A stretch of 64,000 nt of DNA from Aliivibrio sp. 1S175 (GCF_001690985.1 NZ_MAJS01000006.1:362455-426454), one strand, 5' to 3'; counted from the stretch's first letter, positions 17,171-27,058 are shown. Notes: a model not told the origin generated them from the sequence alone. Program-made: numbers and translations.

Positions 17171-17188
17171 ATTGTTAATATTAACAAT
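17171..17188. promoter_or_regulatory. 18-bp perfect palindrome, candidate operator
   Basis: ATTGTTAATATTAACAAT is a perfect 9+9 palindrome about 130 bp upstream of the DUF2127 gene. It resembles a dimeric repressor site or an AT-rich hairpin. No regulator is assigned. Confidence 0.4.
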
Positions 17189-17318
17189 AGTCTTAAATTC
17201 TGTGATATTTCATTCTTTTATAAGGGTTTATACTCTTTTAAAAATGGTATTTAAGGAGGATACTCACTCTATTAATGACTTTTGTCATCAGAGAAATAGT
17301 GAGTTGAAAGAGGTCAGT

Positions 17319-17786
17319 ATGACAACAATAAAGAAAGGGTTACGTGCGGTTGCCGTATTGGAAGCAAGTAAGGGGGTTGTATCTCTATTAGTTGCTTTTG
17401 GGGTACATGCTTTAGCGGGTCATAATTTACGCCATTTAGCTGAGTTAATAGTGAGTCGTTTGCACTTAAATCCGGCAAGTCATTTATCCAGTGTATTTAT
17501 TAATGCCGCGAGTGGATTAACTGATGGAAAAATCCTATTTTTTACCATTGGTGCAGTGGTGTATTCAATCATTAGGCTGGTTGAAGCTTATGGATTATGG
17601 CGAGCGCAAGTGTGGACAGAATGGTTTGCTTTGGTGAGTGGAGCAATCTATATCCCGTTTGAGCTGTATGAAATTATTTTCCGCACAAGTATTCTTAGTA
17701 TCGGTGCATTCATTATTAATATTGTGATTGTGGGATACATGGCTTATGTGATCTTTGATAAGAAGAAAGTCGCGCCAATAGCTTGA
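17319..17786 (+). CDS. DUF2127 family membrane protein
   Basis: 155 residues from ATG 17319 (GAGG six bases upstream; the frame extends to 17172 without an SD). The pattern GLRAVAVLEASKGVVSLLVAFG, then AYGLWRAQVWTEWFALVSGAIYIPFELYE, and a final membrane helix fit DUF2127, small inner-membrane proteins with about four helices. Function unknown. Confidence 0.85.
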   Translation: MTTIKKGLRAVAVLEASKGVVSLLVAFGVHALAGHNLRHLAELIVSRLHLNPASHLSSVFINAASGLTDGKILFFTIGAVVYSIIRLVEAYGLWRAQVWTEWFALVSGAIYIPFELYEIIFRTSILSIGAFIINIVIVGYMAYVIFDKKKVAPIA

Positions 17787-17829
17787 TCGTTAATTTACCT
17801 TCAAATACGCACTGAATAAGTTTCGTCAT

Positions 17830-17879
17830 AAATACAAAAAATCCCCATACTCTTAAAAAGTAAGGGGATTTTTGTATTT
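17830..17879. terminator. Bidirectional terminator
   Basis: AAATACAAAAATCCCC/GGGGATTTTTGTATTT inverted repeat between convergent genes, with A and T tracts built into the stem. Confidence 0.85.
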
Positions 17880-17891
17880 ATATATTAGCAA

Positions 17892-20648
17892 TTATAATGG
17901 AACCGAGAATCCTGCTTGAAAGCTGTTTTTATCGGTGATTGGATTATCATCATTGTGAATATATTGCGTGTAAAATCCAATCGGTAATGCATTCATAATT
18001 AACGTATCAAAATGAAGTCCAACAACGCCTTGGTTAACATCCACATCACCCAGAGTATTTACACTCCCTAAATCATAACGTCGATAAGAAAACTCAATCA
18101 TTTCACGACGCAGTGATATTGGACCTTTGAAAGAATAAGCAGATAAGTTGATCACTTTTGAAAGTTTTAATTCAGCCAAGCTAGCGGTTTCAGCAAAGGC
18201 ATCGTCTTTAAGTGATGGCATAATAAAGCTGCTAGGGTCATTATTTATAAAGTCACTGCCTTGTGTTAGCTCGACACCTCGACGTTCATATATGCCTGCT
18301 TTGTTTGTATCGCTGGCTGAATATTTACCTGATAGATTAATGTAAAACTCTGATGGTAAATCAGTACCAAAAGATAAAGAAGCACCGTGAATCATGTCAT
18401 GTCGATCTTGAACACCATAGAGTGACACAGCCGCTTCTTTGTTTAATAGCCAGCTATTGCCGTAATGCTCGGTACGAGAAATATCTAATTGAGCAGATAA
18501 TGGTTCACGTTCGTCTAATTTATAATCTTGATAGAAATTACTTGAGATCTCTGCATTCCAAAATCCTGTTTGAAGGAAAGGTAAGCGTAATTGAGCAGCA
18601 ATACCGCTATTTCGAGTTTGATCTTTTTGAATATTATTATCGGAGTAATTGTCATTTAAGACATAGTAAGCACGAACACCACCCATGATGAAAAATTGGT
18701 TATTGCTGAAACCAGCACCGATCAAATCACTGTATTCATCATCATTCATAGCCCATAAACTATAGGTACTGCGCTGTAGAGGGTCAGAAAACTCAAATGT
18801 CGCGTTGTAGCGCAATTTTTGTTTACTATCACCGTTATCCTCTTTCTCAGTTACCGCACCAGCCGTTAACGCCCCTCGGGTGTAGTGAATGTTGTTGAAA
18901 AGCCCATAAGACGTTTCAGTGTTGAGTGGTTTATCTTCAATATTCGCTAATTTCTGCTGTTGTTGATCGGCTAGACCACCTTTGTCATCCCAAAAAAGCT
19001 TAACTTGATAAGGCGCTTCTGCAGTTATCGCCATATCTTCAACGACATAATAGTAATCATTTGCAGAGATCGCGGTTGCGAGTACTTTGTCATCATTAAT
19101 CAATCGTGCATCAATCACGTTGTCTGCACTAAGCACACGCTCAACTTTGCCATCTTTAGTTCGATAAAGAGAGCTACCTGTTTCAGTGTTTGCGATAAAG
19201 TAAACTCTGCCTTGGCTATCCACATCTTTAACGATGGTATAGAAAGCGGGTAGGGTTAAGAGCGCTTCTTTGTTGCGATATAACGTGCGGTCATTGCCTT
19301 TTTGGACAAAGTAATAGAGGTTGTCATTGTTAACTAAAACCGATGAATTAACAGCGCTGTAAAACTTGTCGCCAACATAGAGTTGAGGTTGAACAAAAGA
19401 CTCCGTGGTTTTGAAATACACGTCTTTGCCATCGCTCATATAGCCTTGATGAACTCGGCCTTCGCTGCCTTCCTTAATTTGGGCATCGTTATCAAATAAA
19501 CCTTGAGTGGTACGCCAAACCGAAGTGCGACGTCCTGAAACCGTATAGTATTTATCTTGATTGTAATAGACTTTTCCCATATCTAGGCTGCTGCTTTCTT
19601 TTGTTATTTCATTATTGGTTAAATCATAATGAACAAGCATTGGCGCACGAACAGCAGTCGGGTTGGTTAAGAAAAGAATATTGCCTTGCTGGGTATTCAG
19701 TTCACCATAATATTTAGATCGGGCAACGATTTTCCCTTGCGCCAATTGCATTCCTTTTGCTTCTTGGCTTTCTTGTTTAACCCATGCCGCGAAAGTGGTA
19801 TCAAAATCTTCTCCAACCGTTTGTTTCATTGGTCTGTTGACTTGGAAAGGCCATAACCAATGTTGAGATCGATTTTTGAAATACTTATTAGTGACATCTA
19901 GGCCGTAAGTTTCTGCTAGATAATATTGGTACTGAGAACCGAAAACATAAGCACTTTCTCCATACGGGAAGAAAAGCGTGTCGTTATAAAGGCGCTCTGG
20001 CGATAAGTTACCGGCTTTAGCGTGCACATGTGTCATTGCTCGGTATCGACCACTATAAAGTCGCCCCCCTTGACCATGCCAAGATTCATTTAAAACTGCA
20101 TTACCCTCAAGCATAAAACTGGAAGAGGTTGAGTTAGGTAATACAGCAGGAATGATGCCAATAGGTCCAATAGAACCATTATGAAGAACAGCAAACATAG
20201 ACTTAGAAACTACGTTATCTTTCGCGTTCATTTGATAATCATGAGCGGTTTCATGAAATAATAAGGTGTCGAGCCAAGAGCTTGATGAGAAATAGTCGGG
20301 AAGTTGTGCTCCACCCATATAGTTGATTTGTCGGTTAAGTGGGAATTGAGTTGAAAAACCATTGGCAATTTGATTATAAGATGACATCAAGCCAACATTT
20401 AAACGGTCATCCATTTGATAGCCAAAGGTGTCCTCATAAGCTGGTTGTAATATGCTCTCAACACCGGCGGCATGTTCGGCGTGTTGTTTGTTTTCTTCGG
20501 TGAAAATAAGGCGAGTATTACGTACATCTTGAGTGTAGTAATCCTGATCTTGTGCAACACCCGCTTCATTTGGCGTTACCAATGGTGCAGCATAGGCAAG
20601 CGTAGGGATTGCAATAAAGATAGTTAATCCGGTAATGAGTATTTTCAT
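17892..20648 (-). CDS. Large secreted HExxH protein with C-terminal barrel-like domain
   Basis: 918 residues with signal peptide MKILITGLTIFIAIPTLAYA. A zinc-metallopeptidase motif HETAH (His132, Glu133, His136) is followed by possible third ligands Glu181 (FMLEGNA) or Glu188, a gluzincin-like spacing. The middle 330-560 contains short repeated WD40/TolB-like segments (YTVSGRRTSVWRTTQG, LYYFVQKGNDRTLYRNK, VYFIANTETGSSLYRTKDGK). The last 350 residues are alternating strands ending near-terminally in F-S-V-P-L, resembling an outer-membrane barrel. I infer an outer-membrane-anchored peptidase with a propeller. No named family is recognised. Confidence 0.7.
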   Translation of the reverse strand: MKILITGLTIFIAIPTLAYAAPLVTPNEAGVAQDQDYYTQDVRNTRLIFTEENKQHAEHAAGVESILQPAYEDTFGYQMDDRLNVGLMSSYNQIANGFSTQFPLNRQINYMGGAQLPDYFSSSSWLDTLLFHETAHDYQMNAKDNVVSKSMFAVLHNGSIGPIGIIPAVLPNSTSSSFMLEGNAVLNESWHGQGGRLYSGRYRAMTHVHAKAGNLSPERLYNDTLFFPYGESAYVFGSQYQYYLAETYGLDVTNKYFKNRSQHWLWPFQVNRPMKQTVGEDFDTTFAAWVKQESQEAKGMQLAQGKIVARSKYYGELNTQQGNILFLTNPTAVRAPMLVHYDLTNNEITKESSSLDMGKVYYNQDKYYTVSGRRTSVWRTTQGLFDNDAQIKEGSEGRVHQGYMSDGKDVYFKTTESFVQPQLYVGDKFYSAVNSSVLVNNDNLYYFVQKGNDRTLYRNKEALLTLPAFYTIVKDVDSQGRVYFIANTETGSSLYRTKDGKVERVLSADNVIDARLINDDKVLATAISANDYYYVVEDMAITAEAPYQVKLFWDDKGGLADQQQQKLANIEDKPLNTETSYGLFNNIHYTRGALTAGAVTEKEDNGDSKQKLRYNATFEFSDPLQRSTYSLWAMNDDEYSDLIGAGFSNNQFFIMGGVRAYYVLNDNYSDNNIQKDQTRNSGIAAQLRLPFLQTGFWNAEISSNFYQDYKLDEREPLSAQLDISRTEHYGNSWLLNKEAAVSLYGVQDRHDMIHGASLSFGTDLPSEFYINLSGKYSASDTNKAGIYERRGVELTQGSDFINNDPSSFIMPSLKDDAFAETASLAELKLSKVINLSAYSFKGPISLRREMIEFSYRRYDLGSVNTLGDVDVNQGVVGLHFDTLIMNALPIGFYTQYIHNDDNPITDKNSFQAGFSVPL

Positions 20649-20847
20649 TTAAATTCTCTTAATATATTAAAAGGTTGTGTTGCCTAGAACTGATATAAGT
20701 AAGTGAGCCATGAAAAATGCAATGAGCACAAAGGTGATGAGATAAATTATAGGTCTATTTTTAGATATATAGAGTGATTAGAGGAGGAATAAAATGGGCA
20801 GTCGAAAACTACCCACAGATTAATTGCCTAGCCAACAATCGTTATTA

Positions 20848-21453
20848 TTAGAATTTGTAAGTTGCGCCAGCGTAAAATGAACCAATGTTCATAGCGTAAT
20901 CATCAGAATAGCTATAGTAATCGTAGTCGTTTTCTTCAACGAAAATGTCTCCCTCATAAGCGACACGGAAAGCTAAACCACGGAGAGCTTTTGGTGCGTA
21001 CTCAACTCCTGCGCCATAATGGAAAGTGGTGCTATTATCACTAAAAGAATGGCCTAATACTTTTGTTGAAGATTCTAGTGAACCTAAACCAATAATTCCA
21101 AATGGACGCCAGCCACTATCAAAGGTGTAACCAAGATTTGCTGCAAGTGAAAGAGAAGATGACTCAATTGCCAATCCCTTAAAGCCTTTTGATTTAGCTA
21201 AAGGGTGGTTAACGGTAACATCACCATAATTTGTATATTGCACTTCTACAGCAACAATACGATTGAATTGATAGCCACCAATAAATTTAATGGTTGAGTC
21301 ATCAGTATCAATAGATACGCCACTATAATCAAAAGCACCACCATCATCAAAAGTTGTAGTACCAAGACCAGCACCTAGGTAAAAGCCTGAAATGTTATCG
21401 TTAGCGCTTGTAAATGCCGAAAAGAGTGTGAGTAATAATATGATTTTTTTCAT
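20848..21453 (-). CDS. OmpA-like outer-membrane beta-barrel protein
   Basis: 201 residues with signal peptide MKKIILLLTLFSAFTSA and the pattern of an eight-stranded barrel (SGFYLGAGLGTTTFDDGG, FIGGYQFNRIVAVEVQYTNYG, RPFGIIGLG, FHYGAGVEYAPK), ending in GATYKF with the terminal Phe recognised by Bam. It fits the Opacity/OmpA-like outer-membrane barrel fold (PF13505). It is divergent from the ToxR-like gene, which may regulate it. Function unknown. Confidence 0.82.
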   Translation of the reverse strand: MKKIILLLTLFSAFTSANDNISGFYLGAGLGTTTFDDGGAFDYSGVSIDTDDSTIKFIGGYQFNRIVAVEVQYTNYGDVTVNHPLAKSKGFKGLAIESSSLSLAANLGYTFDSGWRPFGIIGLGSLESSTKVLGHSFSDNSTTFHYGAGVEYAPKALRGLAFRVAYEGDIFVEENDYDYYSYSDDYAMNIGSFYAGATYKF

Positions 21454-21785
21454 GAGGTTCTCATTCTATAATGGGGTGCTTAAAAGTTGGTTGAATTATA
21501 AGAACACGAAAAAAATAAACTAAATAAGTTCCACACTAACAGCAAACATTTGAATTTTATTTGATTTGTCGTTTTTATAAAAATCTAAATTTAACTGATA
21601 ACACAATTTGTTGAATGATATAACTAAATGTTTTAAAAGATAATTCTATGATTTAACATCAAATAAAGAGTCTGTTATTGATTTGTTTTATAATTGCGGT
21701 AGACTTCACGCTATATGTTTAAATGTTTGTTTTTTCAGCGTGTTTTTAGTTTTTTATTTAAATTATCACTAATCGTTAGGCCTAG
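21454..21785. other. Divergent AT-rich promoter region
   Basis: 332 bp between the outer-membrane protein gene and the ToxR-like gene, strongly AT-rich, with many T runs. ToxR-type regulators bind degenerate A/T-rich sites, so this is the obvious place for control of both genes. I find no clear ORF or RNA gene in it. Confidence 0.4.
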
Positions 21786-22694
21786 ATGCAGAAAATCACA
21801 ATTGCAAATTTGGTTTTAGAACCCGCGACAAGAAGGTTAAGTAATAATGCGGATGATGCCATTATACTTAGGCCTTTGCCTTATAACGTCTTCACATTAT
21901 TGTTAGAGCAAAAAGGAAATTGCATCGATCGTGATGAACTGTTTGATGTTTGTTGGGAAGGGGCGATTGTTACCGATCAAGCCTTAACGAATGTTATCTC
22001 CGGATTAAGACGTAATCTTATCCAATTAGAGGCAGAAGGCATTGCGATAAAAACCGTCAGTAAAGTAGGGTACTTACTGACCGTAGATGAAACCGTCGTT
22101 ATGCAACCGGTAGTTGAACCAAAAATTATACCGCCAGTTATTGATGATATCGAACCGAAAGCGGTTTTGGTGTCACCTCAAGTTGAAGAACCCTTAATGG
22201 TTCATGAGAATGTCGAAATCAGTCACGATGTGCCGGTGTTGTCGACGACTGACGTTGGCCGTTCTCGCGTGCAATTATTAACAAAGCCCTCTTTGAAATC
22301 GGCATTAATCGCTTTTTGTTTATGCTCACTAATCGCCGCAGTGTGCTGGTATGAGAAAGCATCGTCTGTTCCTTATTTTTTAGTGAAAGAAAATTACAAT
22401 CATTTTGAGATAAAAAATACAGATTTCTACATACTGAATAACACAAGAGGTACAGATAATATTGAAGCTATTCAATCTGGTCTTGAATCTTTAAATTTAG
22501 TTGAGTGTAATGCTGAAATTTATATCCGTATGTATGACTCTGTGTACGATGATGATACCTATTCATTGAAAGGGTATATTGTTGCAAAAAACAGCAACCG
22601 TAATAGTAATTATTCATTAAGTAAGTTTTCACATGAAAATTTACCGGGCATTATTGCGAAGGGCCTAAAAAGAGCGAAATTAATATGCGAATAG
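21786..22694 (+). CDS. ToxR/CadC-like membrane transcriptional regulator
   Basis: 302 residues. Residues 1-100 are an OmpR/PhoB-type winged helix with the Trans_reg_C landmarks LRPLPYNVFTLLLEQKGNCIDRDELFDVCWEG, TDQALTNVISGLRRNL and VSKVGYLL. A proline/acid-rich linker (about 105-165) leads to a single membrane helix (about 172-188) and a roughly 110-residue periplasmic domain with two Cys. This is the ToxR/CadC layout: membrane-bound sensing with cytoplasmic DNA binding. It overlaps by 10 bp a second membrane-anchored protein like ToxS. It is probably a paralogue rather than ToxR itself. Confidence 0.85.
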   Translation: MQKITIANLVLEPATRRLSNNADDAIILRPLPYNVFTLLLEQKGNCIDRDELFDVCWEGAIVTDQALTNVISGLRRNLIQLEAEGIAIKTVSKVGYLLTVDETVVMQPVVEPKIIPPVIDDIEPKAVLVSPQVEEPLMVHENVEISHDVPVLSTTDVGRSRVQLLTKPSLKSALIAFCLCSLIAAVCWYEKASSVPYFLVKENYNHFEIKNTDFYILNNTRGTDNIEAIQSGLESLNLVECNAEIYIRMYDSVYDDDTYSLKGYIVAKNSNRNSNYSLSKFSHENLPGIIAKGLKRAKLICE

Positions 22695-23167
22695 TAAATC
22701 TAGTCCTATTCTTAATTTTAATTGGGGCCGGTATTTATAAATGGATGCCTGAGAATACCGAGTTTTCTGGAACTCGTTGGTCTTGCAATGAATTGTCGAC
22801 GGGCTTCACTTCAGCACCTTATGAAAAGTATCAAGAAATTCTTGAACGAGATTTATTTGATTTTGCTTCGTCTTCGAATTTAACACTCTATCAATCAGGC
22901 GAGTTAGTGTTTAAAAACGGAGATAGGGAAAAGTACGAATTGCTTTATGAATTAGGGTACAAAACGGTTACTAAGAATAAAATATCACTGGTTTATAAGA
23001 AAATAGATTGGCATAGGCAGCCTAAGAATGCGCCTATTTTTATTCGAGATATTGAATCCCTAAAAGGGTTTGAGTTTGATCTAAAATACATGATTGATGA
23101 TGGTCAATTGTATTTCCAGAACCGTATTAAAAATGAAGATAAGAATTTTGTCTGTTTTGCTTCTTAA
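22685..23167 (+). CDS. ToxS-like membrane-anchored periplasmic protein
   Basis: 160 residues overlapping the ToxR-like gene by 10 bp, indicating translational coupling. One N-terminal membrane helix (IVNLVLFLILIGAGIYKW) leads to a periplasmic domain beginning FSGTRWSC, with a 'LYQSGELVFKNGDREKYEL' strand pattern reminiscent of ToxS (TSREWQS, YLPNGDYLRVSV). ToxS stabilises the ToxR periplasmic domain; the same role here is inferred from layout and weak resemblance, not strong identity. Confidence 0.6.
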   Translation: MRIVNLVLFLILIGAGIYKWMPENTEFSGTRWSCNELSTGFTSAPYEKYQEILERDLFDFASSSNLTLYQSGELVFKNGDREKYELLYELGYKTVTKNKISLVYKKIDWHRQPKNAPIFIRDIESLKGFEFDLKYMIDDGQLYFQNRIKNEDKNFVCFAS

Positions 23168-23171
23168 GTAA

Positions 23172-23200
23172 AGGAGAGGTAGTTGTTATTTACCTCTTCT
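23172..23200 (+). terminator. Terminator of the ToxRS-like operon
   Basis: GAGGTA/TACCTC stem (23176-23181, 23191-23196) followed by TTCTTTCTC, immediately after the second gene. Confidence 0.5.
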
Positions 23201-23528
23201 TTCTCATAATTCCACATTAAACGTCATCGAATATGCCATAGTTCCTGTATGTTCATCCGCTTGTACTACTTTATATAAAACCTCACCAAAAACACAATAA
23301 AAGTAAATCATTTGTTAGCGATTTGTACTAACTAAACATTAGGCATAACAATGGTTTATATATTTCATCTTATATTTATATAATTCTTAATAATGTGTGA
23401 TCTGCCGCTATTTATTTAATGAATAACAGGACTATTATCCCTGCGATTTTTGGAGTTTAAATTACTAACGGTATACCCCTGTAATTTAAAAAATTAATTA
23501 TATTAAATCTATCATCAGGGAGATTGAT
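23201..23528. other. Upstream region of the dicarboxylate carrier gene
   Basis: AT-rich interval. TGTGATCTGCCGCTA at about 23397-23411 resembles one half of a CRP/FNR-class site, but the second half is poor. Dcu genes are usually FNR- and CRP-controlled. No ORF with an SD is seen. Confidence 0.3.
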
Positions 23529-24842
23529 GTGTTTTTAATTGAGTTTTTAATCGTTCTAGTTTGTATTTTAATTGGTGCTCGAATTGGTGGTATCGGTTTG
23601 GGTGTTATGGGCGGTATTGGTTTAGCAATACTGAGTTTTGTTTTTGGTTTACAGCCAACAAGTCCACCTATTGATGTAATGTTGATGATCATGGCCGTTG
23701 TTGCAGCAGCAGCAGCAATGCAAGCGGCTGGTGGTCTTGAATATTTAATTAAGATTGCTTCAAATATTTTACGTAAAAACCCACGTCACATTACTTTCAT
23801 TGCACCTTTAGTGACGTATATGTTCACCTTCTTAGCTGGTACTGGGCATGTTGCTTATTCTGTATTACCTGTAATTGCAGAAGTAAGCCGTCGTAGTGGC
23901 ATTCGTCCTGAACGTCCATTAGGTATGGCTGTTATTGCATCACAATTTGCGATTGTTGCAAGTCCAATTGCCGCAGCTGTTGTTGCTTTGGTTGCTTTTT
24001 TAGAGCCTCAAGGCATTACATTAGCAGATGTGTTGATGATAACAATTCCAGGTACTTTCTTCGGTTTGGCTACTGCTTGCGTTATCGTAAACAAGCTTGG
24101 TAAAGACTTGAAGGATGATCCTGAATACCAACGTCGTATGGAAGATCCTAAGTTCCGTAGCGAGATGGAACAAGAAGTTAAGGTTGAGGATATTGAGATT
24201 AAAGCTGGTGCTAAAAAAGCAGTAGGTCTGTTCTTATTCGGTGCCGTAGTGGTTGTGGTTATGGGTGCATTCCCATCATTACGTCCTAACTTCAATGGCT
24301 CGCCAATGGGCATGGCACATACGATCGAGATCGTCATGCTAGCAATGGCCGCATTTATTATCTTACTTTGTAAACCTGATGGTAATGAGATCACTCAAGG
24401 TTCTGTGTTCCATGCTGGTATGCGTGCAATCGTTGCTATCTTTGGTATCGCATGGTTAGGTGACACGTTTATTGCAGGTCATGATGCAATGGTTAAAGAA
24501 GCGGTTTCAGGTTTAGTTGAAGTTGCTCCTTGGACATTTGCTTTTGCATTATTTGGTTTATCTGTAATGGTGAACAGCCAAGGTGCGACAACGGCAGTAT
24601 TAGTGCCTGTTGGTATCACGTTAGGTCTTCCACCTGAAGTTATTATCGCAACGTTTGTTGCTGTAAATGGTTATTTCTTTATTCCTAACTACGGTCCAAT
24701 CATTGCGTCAATTGACTTTGACCGCACGGGTACGACTAAGATTGGTAAATACATATTCAACCACAGCTTTATGATCCCAGGTCTATTAAGTATGGTATTT
24801 AGTATTATCTTTGGTTTCATTTTTTCGAGTATGGTTCTATAA
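23529..24842 (+). CDS. Anaerobic C4-dicarboxylate transporter DcuA/DcuB family
   Basis: 437-residue inner-membrane carrier. It starts at GTG 23529, with AGGGAG about 6-7 nt upstream; the overlapping ATG 23527 is in another frame and stops at once. Segments [61 protein letters not shown] and [18 protein letters not shown] are typical of the family and read closer to DcuB than DcuA. It exchanges fumarate or aspartate for succinate during anaerobic fumarate respiration. It could also take up aspartate or malate. Confidence 0.92.
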   Translation: MFLIEFLIVLVCILIGARIGGIGLGVMGGIGLAILSFVFGLQPTSPPIDVMLMIMAVVAAAAAMQAAGGLEYLIKIASNILRKNPRHITFIAPLVTYMFTFLAGTGHVAYSVLPVIAEVSRRSGIRPERPLGMAVIASQFAIVASPIAAAVVALVAFLEPQGITLADVLMITIPGTFFGLATACVIVNKLGKDLKDDPEYQRRMEDPKFRSEMEQEVKVEDIEIKAGAKKAVGLFLFGAVVVVVMGAFPSLRPNFNGSPMGMAHTIEIVMLAMAAFIILLCKPDGNEITQGSVFHAGMRAIVAIFGIAWLGDTFIAGHDAMVKEAVSGLVEVAPWTFAFALFGLSVMVNSQGATTAVLVPVGITLGLPPEVIIATFVAVNGYFFIPNYGPIIASIDFDRTGTTKIGKYIFNHSFMIPGLLSMVFSIIFGFIFSSMVL

Positions 24843-25216
24843 CCCTTTATTTTTCGTAAAAATGTATCAAATACATGGCCATGGTTTGATTAAAAATGGT
24901 GGCCGTTTTTAATGTTTAACTTAATTTAACTGTATGTCGTTCCAATAGTTTGATATCATTATTTAAATAAAAGAAAGTAGTAACACTTATTAACATCGAC
25001 TTTGGCTAGATACAAAAAATAAGAAATAAGACATCATACAAAATAAACGTATGGGTCCAAAAAAAGGTAATAGTATTAAGCTATTGCCTTTTTTTGTTTT
25101 TGTATTTTATTCAGAGAGAGTAATCTTATTCTTGTCTTTAAATTGAAATAAATCCGACAACAAACTGTCACATAACCATTCTATGATCGCCAAATCAAAT
25201 TGATCATGGAGGATAC
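24843..25216. other. Intergenic region with two hairpins
   Basis: 374 bp. GGCCA...TGGCC followed by GTTTTT (about 24877-24910) is a plausible terminator of the dicarboxylate carrier gene. A second hairpin lies at 25059-25097. No ORF with a convincing SD is seen. Confidence 0.5.
25059..25097 (+). terminator. Intrinsic terminator hairpin
   Basis: AAAAAAAGGTAATAG/CTATTGCCTTTTTTT with one G-T wobble and a long T run, 216 bp past the carrier gene stop. The distance leaves room for an unseen small RNA or a long 3' UTR ending here. Confidence 0.75.
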
Positions 25217-27022
25217 ATGAATCGTAATACACTCACTTTAACCACATTAGCGGTGGTCACTTCAGCATTATTAGGTTGTAGCCAACAATCAAATATACCA
25301 ACATCAGAAAATACATTTTCAGCAATAGACACTTTTGGTATTCAATGTAAATCACAAGAAGAACCAAAGCGCGGCAGTTTAGAAATTAGCGGGCTGACGT
25401 TGGTAGGATCATCCATCGCTGATGCCCCCTTCGTTACCTCAGCAGCAGAGATCGTCAGCTACGACTCGTGTACTGATAAGTTGTATGTAGTAAACGCTCA
25501 AGCTAAAAAGATTGATGTATTAACCCTTGATGCCAATAGCCAACCAAAGGCGGCAGGGTATATTGACCTTCAATCAGCCGCTAAGCAGTCTGGGGTTGAG
25601 ATTGGTGCAGCAAACAGTGTCTCTGCTCATAGTGGGTTGGTTGCTGTTGCGATTGAAAACAAAGATAAACAGAAGAATGGCATTATTGCTTTGTTCCGAT
25701 CGGATTCTCTTGAACTACTCACGACATACCCCGCAGGGGCTTTACCTGACATGGTGAGTTTCTCTAAAGATGGCCGCTATATTGCTTCTGCAAATGAAGG
25801 TGAACCTAATGCTGATTATTTGATTGACCCTGAAGGCAGCGTAACGTTAATTGATATCACTAATGGGCCACTAAATGCGTTAGTGACTCAACTTGATTTT
25901 AATGCGTTTGATAAGGGGGGCTCACGTCATTCAGAGTTAACCGATAACGTTCGTATTTCTGCACCGACGGCAAGCGTTTCCCAAGATCTCGAACCTGAAT
26001 ACCTCACTTTTGCCGATAACGGTAAACTGTATGTCGCATTGCAAGAGAACAATGCATTAGCTGCGATTGATGTAAAAAGTGCATCGATTGATGGTATTTT
26101 TGGTTTGGGTGGAAAATCATGGGAAAACGCTCAATTAGACGCTTCAAATAAAGATAAAACACTAGGAAATTTCCAAAATTACCCAATGCTTGAAGGGTTG
26201 TATATGCCAGACAGCATCACAAGTTATAGCGTTAATGGTAATACTTATATTGTGACGGCTAACGAAGGTGATGGCCGAGAATATGGGGTCCAAACAACCC
26301 AGAAACAGTGTGATGAAAAAGCGTATGAGTGGGATGGAGATGACTACAAGGGCACTGCCGAATATGTGACTAAACAAGATTTTTGTATTGCTTACGTTGA
26401 TGAAATTCGTGGTAAAAAATTAGATGTTGATAATAATCATCCATTAGCATCGGCATTGAAAGATAAAAATCAGCTAGCCCGTTTAAAAGTGGTTAAGCCG
26501 CAAGGCACGTTAGCGGCTGATGAAAAAGTACAAGCGTTTGGCAGTCGTTCATTCTCTATTTGGGATGAATCTGGAGAGCTTGTATTTGATAGCGGCGATG
26601 AGTTTGCTCGTGTTGTGTTTGAAAAGAATAAAGAAAATTTCAATAGTACTAATGACAATAACAGCAGTGCAGATGATCGCAGTGATGATAAAGGCGCAGA
26701 GCCAGAAGCCATCGAAGTCGCTAATATTAATGGGCATCAATATGCGTTTATAGGCCTAGAGCGTCAAGGTGGCGTGGTGGTGTATGACGTAACAGAACCT
26801 AAAGCCTCTCGCTTTATTACGTATGTAAATAATCGAAACTTTGATGAGCCTGTATGCACGCAAGTGGATGAAGAGGGCGAATGCCAAAATGGTATTTATA
26901 ACCCTAAAGCCGGAGATTTAGGACCTGAATCGATAAAATATTTTACGCGCCTAAATCAGCATTTTATTGCGGTTGGCAATGAAGTAAGTGGAACGACATC
27001 GGTATATCGCCTTGATTTTTAA
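25217..27022 (+). CDS. Choice-of-anchor I domain lipoprotein
   Basis: 601 residues with a lipoprotein signal (MNRNTLTLTTLAVVTSALLGC, lipobox LLGC with Cys21). The chain matches the choice-of-anchor I family, a YVTN-like propeller: VSAHSGLVAVAIENKDKQ, PDMVSFSKDGRYIASANEGEP, SYSVNGNTYIVTANEGDGREY, and the closing GDLGPESIKYF. An Asp/Ser-rich insert near 480 (DNNSSADDRSDDKG) may bind Ca2+ or act as a linker. Related proteins are extracellular or outer-membrane and sometimes attached to phosphatase domains; no enzyme site is recognised here. Confidence 0.82.
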   Translation: MNRNTLTLTTLAVVTSALLGCSQQSNIPTSENTFSAIDTFGIQCKSQEEPKRGSLEISGLTLVGSSIADAPFVTSAAEIVSYDSCTDKLYVVNAQAKKIDVLTLDANSQPKAAGYIDLQSAAKQSGVEIGAANSVSAHSGLVAVAIENKDKQKNGIIALFRSDSLELLTTYPAGALPDMVSFSKDGRYIASANEGEPNADYLIDPEGSVTLIDITNGPLNALVTQLDFNAFDKGGSRHSELTDNVRISAPTASVSQDLEPEYLTFADNGKLYVALQENNALAAIDVKSASIDGIFGLGGKSWENAQLDASNKDKTLGNFQNYPMLEGLYMPDSITSYSVNGNTYIVTANEGDGREYGVQTTQKQCDEKAYEWDGDDYKGTAEYVTKQDFCIAYVDEIRGKKLDVDNNHPLASALKDKNQLARLKVVKPQGTLAADEKVQAFGSRSFSIWDESGELVFDSGDEFARVVFEKNKENFNSTNDNNSSADDRSDDKGAEPEAIEVANINGHQYAFIGLERQGGVVVYDVTEPKASRFITYVNNRNFDEPVCTQVDEEGECQNGIYNPKAGDLGPESIKYFTRLNQHFIAVGNEVSGTTSVYRLDF

Positions 27023-27058
27023 TCTCGATATATAGGATGAATAGATAAAATAACGTAA

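Noticed and set aside
18148..19253. Several plus-strand ORFs inside the large HExxH gene
   Set aside because: Antisense shadows of a strong coding frame with a signal peptide; no SD.
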